A stretch of DNA of 64,000 bases from Odoribacter sp. (GTDB lineage Bacteria; Bacteroidota; Bacteroidia; Bacteroidales; Marinifilaceae): contig JAHHTT010000003.1 in the NCBI GenBank assembly GCA_020024465.1, positions 26,866 through 90,865 on the forward strand, given 5' to 3'. Of the stretch, positions 8,696 through 18,025 are shown in pieces. Both the position numbers and the translations under genes were made by a program. Numbering within the stretch: position 1 is the first letter of the stretch; each line of letters starts with the position of its first letter. The notes under the pieces are model-generated. The model was given only the letters and a program-made list of their open reading frames with translations, was not told the origin of the DNA and did not search any database.

Positions 8696-10450
8696 ATGGA
8701 AAAATTCAGTGTTACTGCAGGACCTCTACCCGGTTCTGAAAAGATTTACGTAACCGGTTTACGTACTGATATACGCGTCCCTATGCGAAAGATCAAAATG
8801 TCGCCGACGGTCGATGAAGACGGTAATAAAATGGAAAATGAAGACGTCATCGTTTACGATACCTCCGGTCCGTATACAGATCCGGCCTATACCGTAGATT
8901 TACAGAAAGGCTTGCCTAAACTTCGAGAGAATTGGATAGAAGAGCGCCAAGATACTGTAAAACTGGAAGGTCTAAGTTCAGAGTATGGTCGTATGCGCCA
9001 GGCTGACCCATCACTTGACCCTTTACGCTTCGAGCATGTAAATACAACGCCCCGCATAGCCCGCGAAGGCAAACAGGTCACTCAATTATATTATGCCCGC
9101 CAGGGTATTGTCACTCCCGAAATGGAATATATCGCTATCCGTGAAAATCAGCTGGCAGACCAAATCCGTGAAAAATACAAAAAAGAAAAAGGAGACTCTT
9201 TCGGAGCTCACATACCGGACTATATTACTCCGGAATTCGTCCGAGATGAAGTGGCAGCCGGACGTGCCATTATTCCTTCAAATATCAACCATCCGGAATG
9301 CGAACCGATGATTATCGGCCGTAACTTTTTGGTAAAAATCAATGCCAATATCGGAAATTCACCTGTCACCTCCTCAATTGCCGAAGAGGTAGAAAAAGCG
9401 GTCTGGGCCTTCCGCTGGGGAGCCGACACCATAATGGATCTCTCTACAGGCAAGAATATCCACGAAACCCGAGAATGGATTATCCGCAATTCACCTGTAC
9501 CGGTAGGCACTGTACCTTTATATCAAACACTGGAAAAAGTGGGCGGAGATGTAGAAAAACTGAATTGGGAAATATTCCGTGATACGTTGATAGAACAGGC
9601 AGAACAGGGAGTTGACTATTTCACTATCCATGCAGGATTACGCTGGAAGCATGTACCCCTTACACTGAAACGTCTGACCGGTATTGTTTCCCGGGGAGGT
9701 TCGATCATGGCTCATTGGTGTACAACCCACAAACAGGAAAGCTTCATTTACGAACACTTTGAAGAGATTTGCGAAATTCTGGCAAAATATGACGTAGGAA
9801 TCTCTTTAGGGGACGGATTACGTCCGGGGTGCATTGCCGATGCCAATGATTCCGCACAAATAGAAGAGCTGAAGACTTTAGGCGAACTTTGCGAAATTGC
9901 GTGGAAATACAATGTACAAGCCATTATCGAAGGTCCGGGACACGTGCCTATGCACAAAATCAAAGAAAACATGGACCTGCAGTTGAAATACTGCCACGAA
10001 GCACCGTTCTACACCCTCGGTCCCTTGGTGACAGACGTTGCTCCAGGATATGACCACATTACTTCTGCCATCGGAGGTGCCATGATCGGCTGGTTTGGAA
10101 CTGCCATGCTGTGCTATGTGACCCAGAAGGAACATCTCGGCCTGCCGAACCGTGACGATGTAAAAGAAGGAGTTATCACTTTCAAACTGGCAGCCCATGC
10201 CGCAGACCTTGCCAAAGGACATCCGGCGGCTTATTTCCGTGATTATGCAATGAGTAAAGCCCGTTTTGAATTCAGATGGAAGGATCAGTTCCATTTAGCT
10301 CTGGACTCTGAGAAAGCCATCAAATTCCACGACGAAACCTTACCTGACGAAGGACATAAGGAAGCGCATTTCTGCTCCATGTGCGGCGAACATTTCTGTT
10401 CCATGCGCGCCAGCAAAAAATTGCGAGAAAAAATTAACAAAAAAGAATAG
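8696..10450 (+). CDS. thiC: Phosphomethylpyrimidine synthase ThiC
   Basis: Radical SAM enzyme that rearranges aminoimidazole ribotide into HMP-phosphate, the pyrimidine half of thiamin. The 584 residues match full-length family members. The C-terminal CX2CX4C cluster motif is present (Cys560, Cys563, Cys568 in FCSMCGEHFCSM). Central motifs such as SPVPVGTVPLYQTLEK and DGLRPGCIADANDSAQ are intact. It starts 35 bases after thiS and is followed 26 bases later by the fusion gene, consistent with one riboswitch-controlled transcript. Confidence 0.97.
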   Translation: MEKFSVTAGPLPGSEKIYVTGLRTDIRVPMRKIKMSPTVDEDGNKMENEDVIVYDTSGPYTDPAYTVDLQKGLPKLRENWIEERQDTVKLEGLSSEYGRMRQADPSLDPLRFEHVNTTPRIAREGKQVTQLYYARQGIVTPEMEYIAIRENQLADQIREKYKKEKGDSFGAHIPDYITPEFVRDEVAAGRAIIPSNINHPECEPMIIGRNFLVKINANIGNSPVTSSIAEEVEKAVWAFRWGADTIMDLSTGKNIHETREWIIRNSPVPVGTVPLYQTLEKVGGDVEKLNWEIFRDTLIEQAEQGVDYFTIHAGLRWKHVPLTLKRLTGIVSRGGSIMAHWCTTHKQESFIYEHFEEICEILAKYDVGISLGDGLRPGCIADANDSAQIEELKTLGELCEIAWKYNVQAIIEGPGHVPMHKIKENMDLQLKYCHEAPFYTLGPLVTDVAPGYDHITSAIGGAMIGWFGTAMLCYVTQKEHLGLPNRDDVKEGVITFKLAAHAADLAKGHPAAYFRDYAMSKARFEFRWKDQFHLALDSEKAIKFHDETLPDEGHKEAHFCSMCGEHFCSMRASKKLREKINKKE

Positions 10451-10476
10451 CTTATCCGGTTATTCAGTAACTTGAT

Positions 10477-12438
10477 ATGAAAGTTATTGTCATTACATCT
10501 CCTGAAAAAGTGGAAGACGAAACAGTGGTGTGTAACCTTCTGTTCTCCAAAGGATTAGAAATACTGCATCTGCGAAAACCAGATGCAGATACTTCTGTCT
10601 ATGAGGATTTTATCCGTCGGATAGAGCCACACTACCGCAGTCGAATCGTTGTGCATGACCATTACCATTTGGCGATGCAATATCACTTGCGGGGGATTCA
10701 TCTGAAATCAGGACAGGCAACCCGCTACCGTGAGTTTGCCGATCTGAAAATCAGCATTTCGTGTCATAGCATCAAAGAAATAGAAGCGCTGCCTTTTCAG
10801 GCAGAATATTGTTTTCTCAGTCCTATATTCGACAGTATTTCCAAACCAGGCTATCAAAGCCATTTTGAAAAGCTGCCAAATCTGTCTGGAATAAATATCC
10901 CTGTTATAGCACTCGGAGGTATCACTCCAGAAAGATTAGACCTGTGCCGAACCGCCGGTTTTAGCGGTATCGCAGTACTAGGATATCTTTGGGAATGTCC
11001 GGAGGAAGCCTCCAGCCGTTTTATCCGGCTGAATACTCCATTTGTGCTGAGTATTGCCGGTTTTGACCCTTCGTCAGGAGCCGGAGTAACTGCCGACCTG
11101 AAGACCATTGAAGCCAATGAATGCTATGGAATGGGGGTCTGTACCTCTGTCACCTTTCAAAACGAGGATACATATAGTGGTACCCACTGGATGACTCTGG
11201 AAGAAATTATCCGCCAGTGCGAACTTCTCTTCCAACATCACCGACCTGAATTTATCAAAATCGGTCTGATACAGAATTTTGATATACTATACCAACTTAT
11301 TATTTGGCTCAAGAAACAAATCCCTGATGTGAAAATCATTTGGGATCCTATTCTGAAAGCCAGTACCGGACATATATTTCATCAAAAGCACCAAAATCAC
11401 TTGCAGGAAGTATTGGCCTCCATCTTCTTAATCACTCCGAATACAGAAGAATTGGACCAACTTTTCGGAGGAAAAATAAATACGGCAAACCTGCAACAAA
11501 TTGCAGCAGAACACAATGTCAATATTCTTTGGAAAGGCGGACACAACAAAGGCCCTGTATCTTCCGACCAACTAGTTACACCGGACTCTATCTATTGCTG
11601 TTCCGTACAAAAAAGCAAATATACCAAACATGGAACCGGTTGTATTCTTTCTTCGGCACTCCTTGCGCACCTTGCCAGAGGAGAGTCACTAGAAGATTCT
11701 TGCCGTAAAGCCCAGCTTTATGTATCTCAGACTATTGACAGCAATGACAGTCTGTTAGGTTATCATACCCTTAATAAAATGAATACAATAATACTACCCA
11801 CTCCACGAAATCTTTCAGTGCAGTACATTACAGCACCGAAAGATGGTATGTCACTTTGCGAACAGGTTGAAGCCGTATGCCGCGGAGGTATGCGCTGGGT
11901 ACAACTTCGCATGAAAGGAGCCTCTATTGAGGATTTCCTGAAAACAGGCCGAATAGTGAAAGAAATATGCCAAAAATATAACGCTTTATTCATTGTCAAT
12001 GACAATGTAGAAGTGGCACTACAATTGGATGCCAATGGAGTCCATCTTGGAAAAGAAGATATGAATCCTTTACAGGCAAAGAAGCTACTAGGAAAAAACA
12101 AAATTGTCGGAGCCACCTGCAATACTTGGGAAGACATATTGCTGCGCCAGCAGCAGCAGGTGGATTATATCGGTCTGGGTCCCTATACTTTTACAACAAC
12201 CAAAGAACGCCTCAGTCCGGTATTAGGATTAGAAGGATACCGACAGGTATTAAAACAAATGCAGGCAAGTCATATTGACATTCCCGTTTTTGCCATTGGA
12301 GGTATTAAAGAAAATGACATTCCTGATTTGATGAAAACAGGAATCCAAGGGATTGCTCTTTCCGGATTAATAAAAAATAATAACAATATAACTATCAAGA
12401 CAAAAGAAATAGTCTCTTTAATAGATTCTTTAAATTAA
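10477..12438 (+). CDS. thiED: Three-domain thiamin fusion: ThiE/TenI-like + ThiD + ThiE
   Basis: One 653-residue frame with three enzyme domains. Residues 1 to about 187 are a ThiE/TenI-like barrel (LHLRKPD, GIHLKSG, YCFLSPIFDS, IALGGITPE). Residues about 189-430 are an HMP-phosphate kinase (ThiD): AGFDPSSGAGVTADLKT at the start and HGTGCILSSALLA at the anion hole. Residues about 445-653 are thiamin-phosphate synthase (ThiE): QLRMKG, IVNDNVEVAL, GVHLGKEDM, GLGPYTFTTTK, FAIGGIKE. ThiD and ThiE together phosphorylate HMP-P and couple it to the thiazole. The first domain has degenerate substrate loops and may act in thiazole handling, like TenI, rather than coupling; that is inference. No frameshift separates the domains. 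Confidence 0.9.
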   Translation: MKVIVITSPEKVEDETVVCNLLFSKGLEILHLRKPDADTSVYEDFIRRIEPHYRSRIVVHDHYHLAMQYHLRGIHLKSGQATRYREFADLKISISCHSIKEIEALPFQAEYCFLSPIFDSISKPGYQSHFEKLPNLSGINIPVIALGGITPERLDLCRTAGFSGIAVLGYLWECPEEASSRFIRLNTPFVLSIAGFDPSSGAGVTADLKTIEANECYGMGVCTSVTFQNEDTYSGTHWMTLEEIIRQCELLFQHHRPEFIKIGLIQNFDILYQLIIWLKKQIPDVKIIWDPILKASTGHIFHQKHQNHLQEVLASIFLITPNTEELDQLFGGKINTANLQQIAAEHNVNILWKGGHNKGPVSSDQLVTPDSIYCCSVQKSKYTKHGTGCILSSALLAHLARGESLEDSCRKAQLYVSQTIDSNDSLLGYHTLNKMNTIILPTPRNLSVQYITAPKDGMSLCEQVEAVCRGGMRWVQLRMKGASIEDFLKTGRIVKEICQKYNALFIVNDNVEVALQLDANGVHLGKEDMNPLQAKKLLGKNKIVGATCNTWEDILLRQQQQVDYIGLGPYTFTTTKERLSPVLGLEGYRQVLKQMQASHIDIPVFAIGGIKENDIPDLMKTGIQGIALSGLIKNNNNITIKTKEIVSLIDSLN

Positions 12439-12462
12439 GAACAACTCATAAAATCAATTAAT

Positions 12463-13230
12463 ATGAAACCTTTGAAAATAGCAGACAAAACTTTCACCTC
12501 ACGCCTTTTTACAGGCACAGGCAAATTCGCTTCTAATGAAAAAATGCAAGAAGCTATTTCAGCATCCGGCAGCCAGATGGTGACTGTTGCCATGAAACGC
12601 ATTCGTACAGAGGATAAAAATGATGATATGCTTCATCATATCCTGCAACCCGGCATTCAGCTACTTCCCAATACATCCGGAGTACGTGATGCAAAAGAAG
12701 CTATTTTTGCCGCACAATTAGCACGCGAAGCATTTGGAACCAACTGGCTAAAACTTGAAATACATCCGGATCCCCGCTATCTGCTACCTGATCCGATAGA
12801 AACATTGAAAGCAACAGAAGAACTGGCCAGGATGGGCTTCATTGTGCTTCCGTATTGCCAGGCAGACCCCGTATTATGCAAACGGTTGGAAAATGCAGGA
12901 GCTGCTACAGTGATGCCTTTGGGGGCTCCAATCGGTACAAATCAGGGATTACAGACACGGGAATTTCTTCGTATCATCATTGAACAAAGTAATATTCCTG
13001 TTGTTGTAGATGCAGGAATCGGAGCACCAAGTCATGCAGCAGAGGCGATGGAGATGGGCGCAGATGCGGTATTGGTGAATACAGCCATAGCCGTCGCAGG
13101 TAATCCCACCCAAATGGCTATTGCTTTCAAGATTGCTGTTGAAGCAGGTCGCATGGCTTACGAAGCCGGACTGGCAGGTAGAAGTTACACAGCTGAAGCC
13201 AGCAGTCCATTAACTTCATTTTTAGGATAA
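12463..13230 (+). CDS. thiG: Thiazole synthase ThiG
   Basis: Builds the thiazole phosphate ring from deoxyxylulose-5-phosphate, ThiS-thiocarboxylate and dehydroglycine. The 255-residue TIM barrel carries the Schiff-base lysine in NWLKLEIHPD (Lys97) and the phosphate-binding segments PVVVDAGIGAPSHAAEAME and DAVLVNTAIA. It partners with ThiH, encoded 29 bases downstream. Confidence 0.97.
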   Translation: MKPLKIADKTFTSRLFTGTGKFASNEKMQEAISASGSQMVTVAMKRIRTEDKNDDMLHHILQPGIQLLPNTSGVRDAKEAIFAAQLAREAFGTNWLKLEIHPDPRYLLPDPIETLKATEELARMGFIVLPYCQADPVLCKRLENAGAATVMPLGAPIGTNQGLQTREFLRIIIEQSNIPVVVDAGIGAPSHAAEAMEMGADAVLVNTAIAVAGNPTQMAIAFKIAVEAGRMAYEAGLAGRSYTAEASSPLTSFLG

Positions 13231-13259
13231 ATGATTAAAACCGAGAGAAAAAATACAAT

Positions 13260-14366
13260 ATGTTTTCAGAAGAATTAAACCAATATTCTTGGGACGACAC
13301 AACCAAACAAATCTATTCCAAAACTGCTGCAGACGTTGAAATAGCTTTAGGAAAAAGCCATCCGGATATAGATGACTTCATGGCTCTTGTATCACCAGCG
13401 GCCGCTAAATATCTTGAACCGATGGCAGTTTTGAGTCAAAAATACACCTTACAACGCTTCGGTAAAACGATGTCGATGTATATTCCACTTTATATTACCA
13501 ACTCATGTACCAACTTTTGTGTTTACTGCGGTTTCAACCATAACAACCCTTTCCAACGCACGATTCTGACAGAAGAAGAAATACTGAATGAACTTCATGC
13601 GATCAAGAAGCTCGGTAATTTTGAGAACTTACTGATAGTTACCGGTGAAAATCCCAAAGATGCCGGAGTTGACTATCTGGAAAGGGCCTTACAATTGGCA
13701 CACCCGCTATTTTCTAATCTTACAATTGAAGTAATGCCACTTAAAGCAGATGAATATGAACGACTTACACATGTCGGTCTTCATGGGGTAGTATGCTTTC
13801 AAGAAACCTATAACCGTGCCCGCTACAACGTCTATCATCCCAAAGGAATGAAATCCAAATTTGAATGGCGCTTGAATGGATTTGACCGCATGGGACAAGC
13901 CAATGTGCACAAAATCGGCATGGGAGTTCTAATCGGTCTTGAAGATTGGCGCACAGACGTTACCATGATGGCCCGTCATTTACGCTATCTTCAACGTACA
14001 TACTGGCAAACCAAGTATAGCGTCAACTTTCCACGTATGCGCCCATCTGAAGGACATTTTCAACCCAATGTCATATTGGAAGATCGCGAACTGGCACAAT
14101 TGATTTTCGCTTTCCGCATCTTTGACCACGATGTTGACATTTCCATTTCTACACGCGAAAGTTCTAATTTCCGAGACAATATCATGTCTTTGGGAGTTAC
14201 ATCCATGAGTGCCGGCTCAAAGACAGAACCAGGAGGCTATTGCACACACCCGCAGGCATTGGAACAATTCCACATCAGTGACGAACGTACTCCTGCAGAA
14301 GTAGCAACAGCCATTCAGGCAAGAGGTTATGAACCGGTATGGAAAGACTGGGACTATTGGCTATAA
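13260..14366 (+). CDS. thiH: 2-iminoacetate synthase ThiH
   Basis: Radical SAM tyrosine lyase that cleaves tyrosine to dehydroglycine (2-iminoacetate) and p-cresol for ThiG. The 368-residue protein has the CX3CX2C cluster motif at Cys83, Cys87 and Cys90 (NSCTNFCVYCGF). Having ThiH rather than the glycine oxidase ThiO fits an anaerobe. Confidence 0.97.
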   Translation: MFSEELNQYSWDDTTKQIYSKTAADVEIALGKSHPDIDDFMALVSPAAAKYLEPMAVLSQKYTLQRFGKTMSMYIPLYITNSCTNFCVYCGFNHNNPFQRTILTEEEILNELHAIKKLGNFENLLIVTGENPKDAGVDYLERALQLAHPLFSNLTIEVMPLKADEYERLTHVGLHGVVCFQETYNRARYNVYHPKGMKSKFEWRLNGFDRMGQANVHKIGMGVLIGLEDWRTDVTMMARHLRYLQRTYWQTKYSVNFPRMRPSEGHFQPNVILEDRELAQLIFAFRIFDHDVDISISTRESSNFRDNIMSLGVTSMSAGSKTEPGGYCTHPQALEQFHISDERTPAEVATAIQARGYEPVWKDWDYWL

Positions 14367-14386
14367 CTTCAAAGAATTAGGCAGAT

Positions 14387-15106
14387 ATGGAATATATAAC
14401 GGAAGAACGATATGCACGTCACATCATTTTAAAAGAAGTAGGTGAAAAAGGCCAGAAAATGATATGTAATGCCAAAGTATTAGTTGTAGGTGCCGGAGGC
14501 TTAGGTTCTCCGGTCCTACTTTATCTGAGTGCAGCAGGAGTAGGCAATATCGGAATTATGGACAATGATATTGTATCAGAAAGCAATCTACAACGACAGA
14601 TACTCTATGACTCTAATTGCATTGGAAAACCTAAAGTTGAAATTGCAACTCGCAAATTACAGGCTCTGAATCCAATGTGTCATATCCATGCGATACAAGA
14701 ACGCCTGACACAATCCAATGCAAAGTACATTATAGCCAATTATGATGTAGTTGTAGACGCAACTGATAATCTACTCTCCCGCTATGTTATCAATGATGCA
14801 TGTGTCAGTACCGGCAAGCCTTTCGTTTATGGCAGTATTTGCGAATTTAAAGGTCAAATTTCCGTTTTTAATTATAAAGGCAGTCCCACTTACCGTGACC
14901 TTTACCCTTATCATAATGAAGTGGCTAATTTTTACCAACCATTGGGAGTAATTGGAGCTTTACCAGGCGTTGTCGGCTCCATACAAGCATCAGAAACGAT
15001 TAAAATCATTTTGGACAGAGAAGATACTATGGCCGGAAAATTACTGCTTATAGACCTTTTAGAAGGTTCCTTCCATACGTTCAAAATAAATAAAGCCGAA
15101 AATTAA
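14387..15106 (+). CDS. thiF: ThiF-type adenylyltransferase, zinc cysteines absent
   Basis: Activates the ThiS C-terminus with ATP. The 239-residue E1-like protein has the nucleotide-binding GAGGLGSP (residues 35-42), the DNDIVSESNLQRQ acidic/Arg segment, and DATDNLLSRYVINDACV. In most ThiF/MoeB proteins a CxxC pair follows the crossover region and a second pair lies near the C-terminus; here the equivalent stretch reads SPTYRDLYP and there is no cysteine after about residue 146. Zinc and the sulfur-linked cysteine of E. coli ThiF are therefore missing. Operon position supports the ThiF role. The stop codon overlaps the base of the operon terminator. Confidence 0.9.
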   Translation: MEYITEERYARHIILKEVGEKGQKMICNAKVLVVGAGGLGSPVLLYLSAAGVGNIGIMDNDIVSESNLQRQILYDSNCIGKPKVEIATRKLQALNPMCHIHAIQERLTQSNAKYIIANYDVVVDATDNLLSRYVINDACVSTGKPFVYGSICEFKGQISVFNYKGSPTYRDLYPYHNEVANFYQPLGVIGALPGVVGSIQASETIKIILDREDTMAGKLLLIDLLEGSFHTFKINKAEN

Positions 15107-15151
15107 ATCATACAAAACGGAGAGAAGGGAACTCTCCGTTTTGTATGATTT
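15105..15151 (+). terminator. Terminator of the thi operon
   Basis: A perfect 20-bp stem (15105-15124 with 15132-15151) with a 7-base loop begins at the thiF stop codon. The A-rich left arm and T-rich right arm fit an intrinsic terminator. Confidence 0.85.
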
Positions 15152-15402
15152 AAATTATCATGACTTCAAGCAATACCGTCCGTTATCCGTAAGAATCAAA
15201 GCCTATGGAGACAACGATTCATGAAACTAAAAACTATAAATTTCTCTACAATATCACATTTTCACTAAAGCTTTTCATACATATCTAACTAGTTCCATCG
15301 TTTCATCTTTTCTGCAAAGAGAACAAAATATAACCAAATATATCAAGTTCTTAATGGTTCATTTGGTGCTATTCAGCAAAAAACGCCATCCTTCCTCTAT
15401 GT
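15152..15402. other. Intergenic region without a recognisable gene
   Basis: About 250 AT-rich bases between the thi terminator and an isolated promoter-like element. I found no open frame of useful length, tRNA or clear repeat. Confidence 0.5.
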
Positions 15403-15410
15403 TATCTTTG
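15403..15410 (+). promoter_or_regulatory. Isolated promoter-like element before a nine-codon ORF
   Basis: TATCTTTG matches TAnnTTTG. About 22 bases downstream an ATG at 15432 opens a frame of only nine codons (MNYDIKSVE), which stops inside the hairpin at 15451-15475. No TTG at the proper distance. It could drive a short RNA or be the relic of a lost gene. Confidence 0.3.
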
Positions 15411-15450
15411 CATTCAATTCTCTATTAACCAATGAATTATGACATAAAAT

Positions 15451-15475
15451 CGGTCGAATAAATTTTATTCGACCG
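15451..15475. terminator. Terminator of the sulfur-transfer fusion gene
   Basis: Perfect 11-bp stem (15451-15461 with 15465-15475) and a 3-base loop, 26 bases beyond the stop of the minus-strand fusion gene. It would also stop a short plus-strand transcript from the element at 15403. Confidence 0.7.
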
Positions 15476-15501
15476 AAACATAAATAAAAGTTATCAAATT
15501 A

Positions 15502-17937
15502 CTAAATAAAAAGATTTACATTTGCATTCTCTGCTCTTTCCAAATAAGTTGCAACACCTCCAATCTGTACTCCATCTAACAATTCTTCAGCTTTAACACC
15601 CATCACATCCATTGACATTTGACAAGCGATAAATTCAACTCCATTTTGACGAGCTTGCTCAATTAAAATCTCCAATGAATCAATTTGTTTTTTCTTCATT
15701 ATCCCACGCATCATTCGTGTCCCCATTCCCATCATATTCATTTTTGACAGTTTTAATTGACGGCTACCAGAAGGTAACATCATACCAAACATCTTACCCA
15801 TAAAATCTTTTTTCACAGCTGTAAGAGGTTTACGCTTTATGACATTCAAACCCCAAAAAGTAAAAAACAGAGTCACCTTCCGACCTGTAGATGCCGCTCC
15901 ATTAGCAATTACAAACGAAGCTAAAACTTTATCCAAATCATCATTAAAAACGACTATTGTCTTGCCATTAGTCGCTTTTTCAACAGATTTACAAGAGAAT
16001 GAATCACTTTTTTCCAACAAAGCTGTAACAATTCCTTTGTCACGTGATAATGAAATCAACTTATTACCCGTCATTTTCGTCCAAGATTCAACATCTCTCG
16101 CAAATCCTGCATCTGTAGCCTTAATTTGCAAACGCTCTCCAACAGCCAGTTTTTCAATTTCTTTTTTCAACTTCATAACCGGACCCGGACACTGCAATCC
16201 GCAAGCATCTACAGAAATTTGACCAACTGATTGGTCTACAATTTCTGTAGATGTACCTATCAATTCGTTATTTTGAGATTCAAAACATTGTTCAGCAGTA
16301 CATATTTCATAAGTCTTCAAACCACCAGATAGATTAAAAACATTATACCCATACTGAGCCAATATCCTTGAAGCCACATATCCGCGCAAACCAACAGCAC
16401 AAAATACAACAACCGGCTTATCGACAGGAATTTCATTTAAATGATTACGTATTTCATCCAAAGGAATATTAATTGCAGATCGAATTGTATTAAGTGCACA
16501 CTCTTCCTTAGTACAAACATTTATGAGAGTAATTTCACTCTTATCTCTTTCTTGTAATTCTCGCCAACTCATACTTTTTACACGTCCATGAAGTATATTA
16601 TCAGCAACAAATCCTATCATATTTACAGGATCCTTCGCCGAAGAAAAAGGTGGTGCATAAGCCTGTTCCAATTCCATCAAATCATAAATACTTCCATCAT
16701 TACGTATAACGGCTGCCAACATTTCCAAACGTTTGTCAGTACCTTCATAACCAACAACCTGTCCCCCTAATAAACGACCGTTATCTGGAGAAAAATTGAT
16801 TTTTATAGTCATTTGCAAAGCATTAGGGTAGTATCCAGCATGAGAAGAAGCGTGAACAATCGTTGTTAGATATGGAATTTCCAACCGTTCAAGCATCCGA
16901 GCCGAAAGTCCAGAAGTACCCACCGTCAAGTCAAATACTTTTGCAATTGCAGTACCAATAGCTCCCTTATAAATACTATGGTTGCCATTAACTATATTAT
17001 CAGCACAAATACGACCTTGCTTATTCGCAGGTCCTGCTAAAAATGCCAACGAAGAATGTCCACTAACAGGATTTTTAAACTCAATAGCATCACCCACAGC
17101 ATAGATATCAGGAACAGAAGTTTGCAAATATTCATTTACCCATATTCCACCCAATTCCCCTATCTTCAAGCCAGCTTTACTAGCCAAACGAACGTCCGGA
17201 CGCACTCCAATAGAAAGAATTACTATATCCGCCTGAAGATTGCGACCACTTTTTAAAACAATACTCAATCCATTAGGTGTTTTACAAAATGAAGAAACAG
17301 CTTCTTTCAATAATAAACCAACTCCTTTTTCCTTAAAATGTTGATGCACAGTAGCAGCTATTTCAAAATCAACAGGAGTCATTACTTGGTCAGCCATTTC
17401 TACAACTGTCATTTGAATCCCCAAATGATGTAAATTTTCAGCCATTTCCAATCCAATAAAACCGGCTCCAACAACAACGGCACGCTTCACTGAATGACTA
17501 TTCACCCACTCTTTTATGCGATCCGTATCATAAATATTCCGAAGAGTGAAAATCCCATCTTCCCCTATACCTTCCAAAGGAGGACGCACAGGTTCTGCTC
17601 CCGGAGAAAGCACTAATTTATCATAGCTTTCGCTATATGTCCGGCCAGATGATAATTCCAAAACTTCAATTGTCTTCTGTTTAACATCAATTCTCTTCAC
17701 TTCACTTTCTACACGAACATCAACTCTAAATCTGGCATGAAAACTATCAGGATTCTGCACAAAAAGGCGTTCACGCTCTTCAATTTTTCCTCCAATATAA
17801 TAAGGCAATCCACAATTAGCATATGATATATATTCTCCTTTTTCAAATAGAATAATATCAGCTTGTTCGTCCATTCGTCTTAAACGAGCTGCAGTAGATG
17901 CCCCTCCAGCTACTCCTCCAATAATCAGATATTTCAT
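15502..17937 (-). CDS. CoA-disulfide reductase-like flavoprotein fused to rhodanese, TusA and DsrE-type domains
   Basis: An 811-residue cytoplasmic multidomain protein. Residues 1 to about 320 form a FAD/NAD(P)H disulfide oxidoreductase with GGVAGGAS and the single redox Cys42 in SYANCGLPYY, as in CoA-disulfide and CoA-persulfide reductases; about 330-445 is the dimerisation domain. A rhodanese domain follows (about 460-555, Cys513 in FCAVGLRG), then a TusA-like domain (about 572-642, Cys583 in CGLQCPGPVMKL), then a DsrE/DsrF-like domain (about 652-811, Cys772). Each domain keeps its sulfur-carrying cysteine, so persulfide could be relayed within one chain. It follows an ArsR gene by 88 bases. 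Role in persulfide or polysulfide reduction is inferred. Confidence 0.88.
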   Translation of the reverse strand: MKYLIIGGVAGGASTAARLRRMDEQADIILFEKGEYISYANCGLPYYIGGKIEERERLFVQNPDSFHARFRVDVRVESEVKRIDVKQKTIEVLELSSGRTYSESYDKLVLSPGAEPVRPPLEGIGEDGIFTLRNIYDTDRIKEWVNSHSVKRAVVVGAGFIGLEMAENLHHLGIQMTVVEMADQVMTPVDFEIAATVHQHFKEKGVGLLLKEAVSSFCKTPNGLSIVLKSGRNLQADIVILSIGVRPDVRLASKAGLKIGELGGIWVNEYLQTSVPDIYAVGDAIEFKNPVSGHSSLAFLAGPANKQGRICADNIVNGNHSIYKGAIGTAIAKVFDLTVGTSGLSARMLERLEIPYLTTIVHASSHAGYYPNALQMTIKINFSPDNGRLLGGQVVGYEGTDKRLEMLAAVIRNDGSIYDLMELEQAYAPPFSSAKDPVNMIGFVADNILHGRVKSMSWRELQERDKSEITLINVCTKEECALNTIRSAINIPLDEIRNHLNEIPVDKPVVVFCAVGLRGYVASRILAQYGYNVFNLSGGLKTYEICTAEQCFESQNNELIGTSTEIVDQSVGQISVDACGLQCPGPVMKLKKEIEKLAVGERLQIKATDAGFARDVESWTKMTGNKLISLSRDKGIVTALLEKSDSFSCKSVEKATNGKTIVVFNDDLDKVLASFVIANGAASTGRKVTLFFTFWGLNVIKRKPLTAVKKDFMGKMFGMMLPSGSRQLKLSKMNMMGMGTRMMRGIMKKKQIDSLEILIEQARQNGVEFIACQMSMDVMGVKAEELLDGVQIGGVATYLERAENANVNLFI

Positions 17938-18025
17938 AGTTTTATAATTTTTATTAGTTAAATACTAAAACATACATTTATATAATAGTTTCATAAAAAT
18001 AAGGAGATAGATATCAATCCCCATT

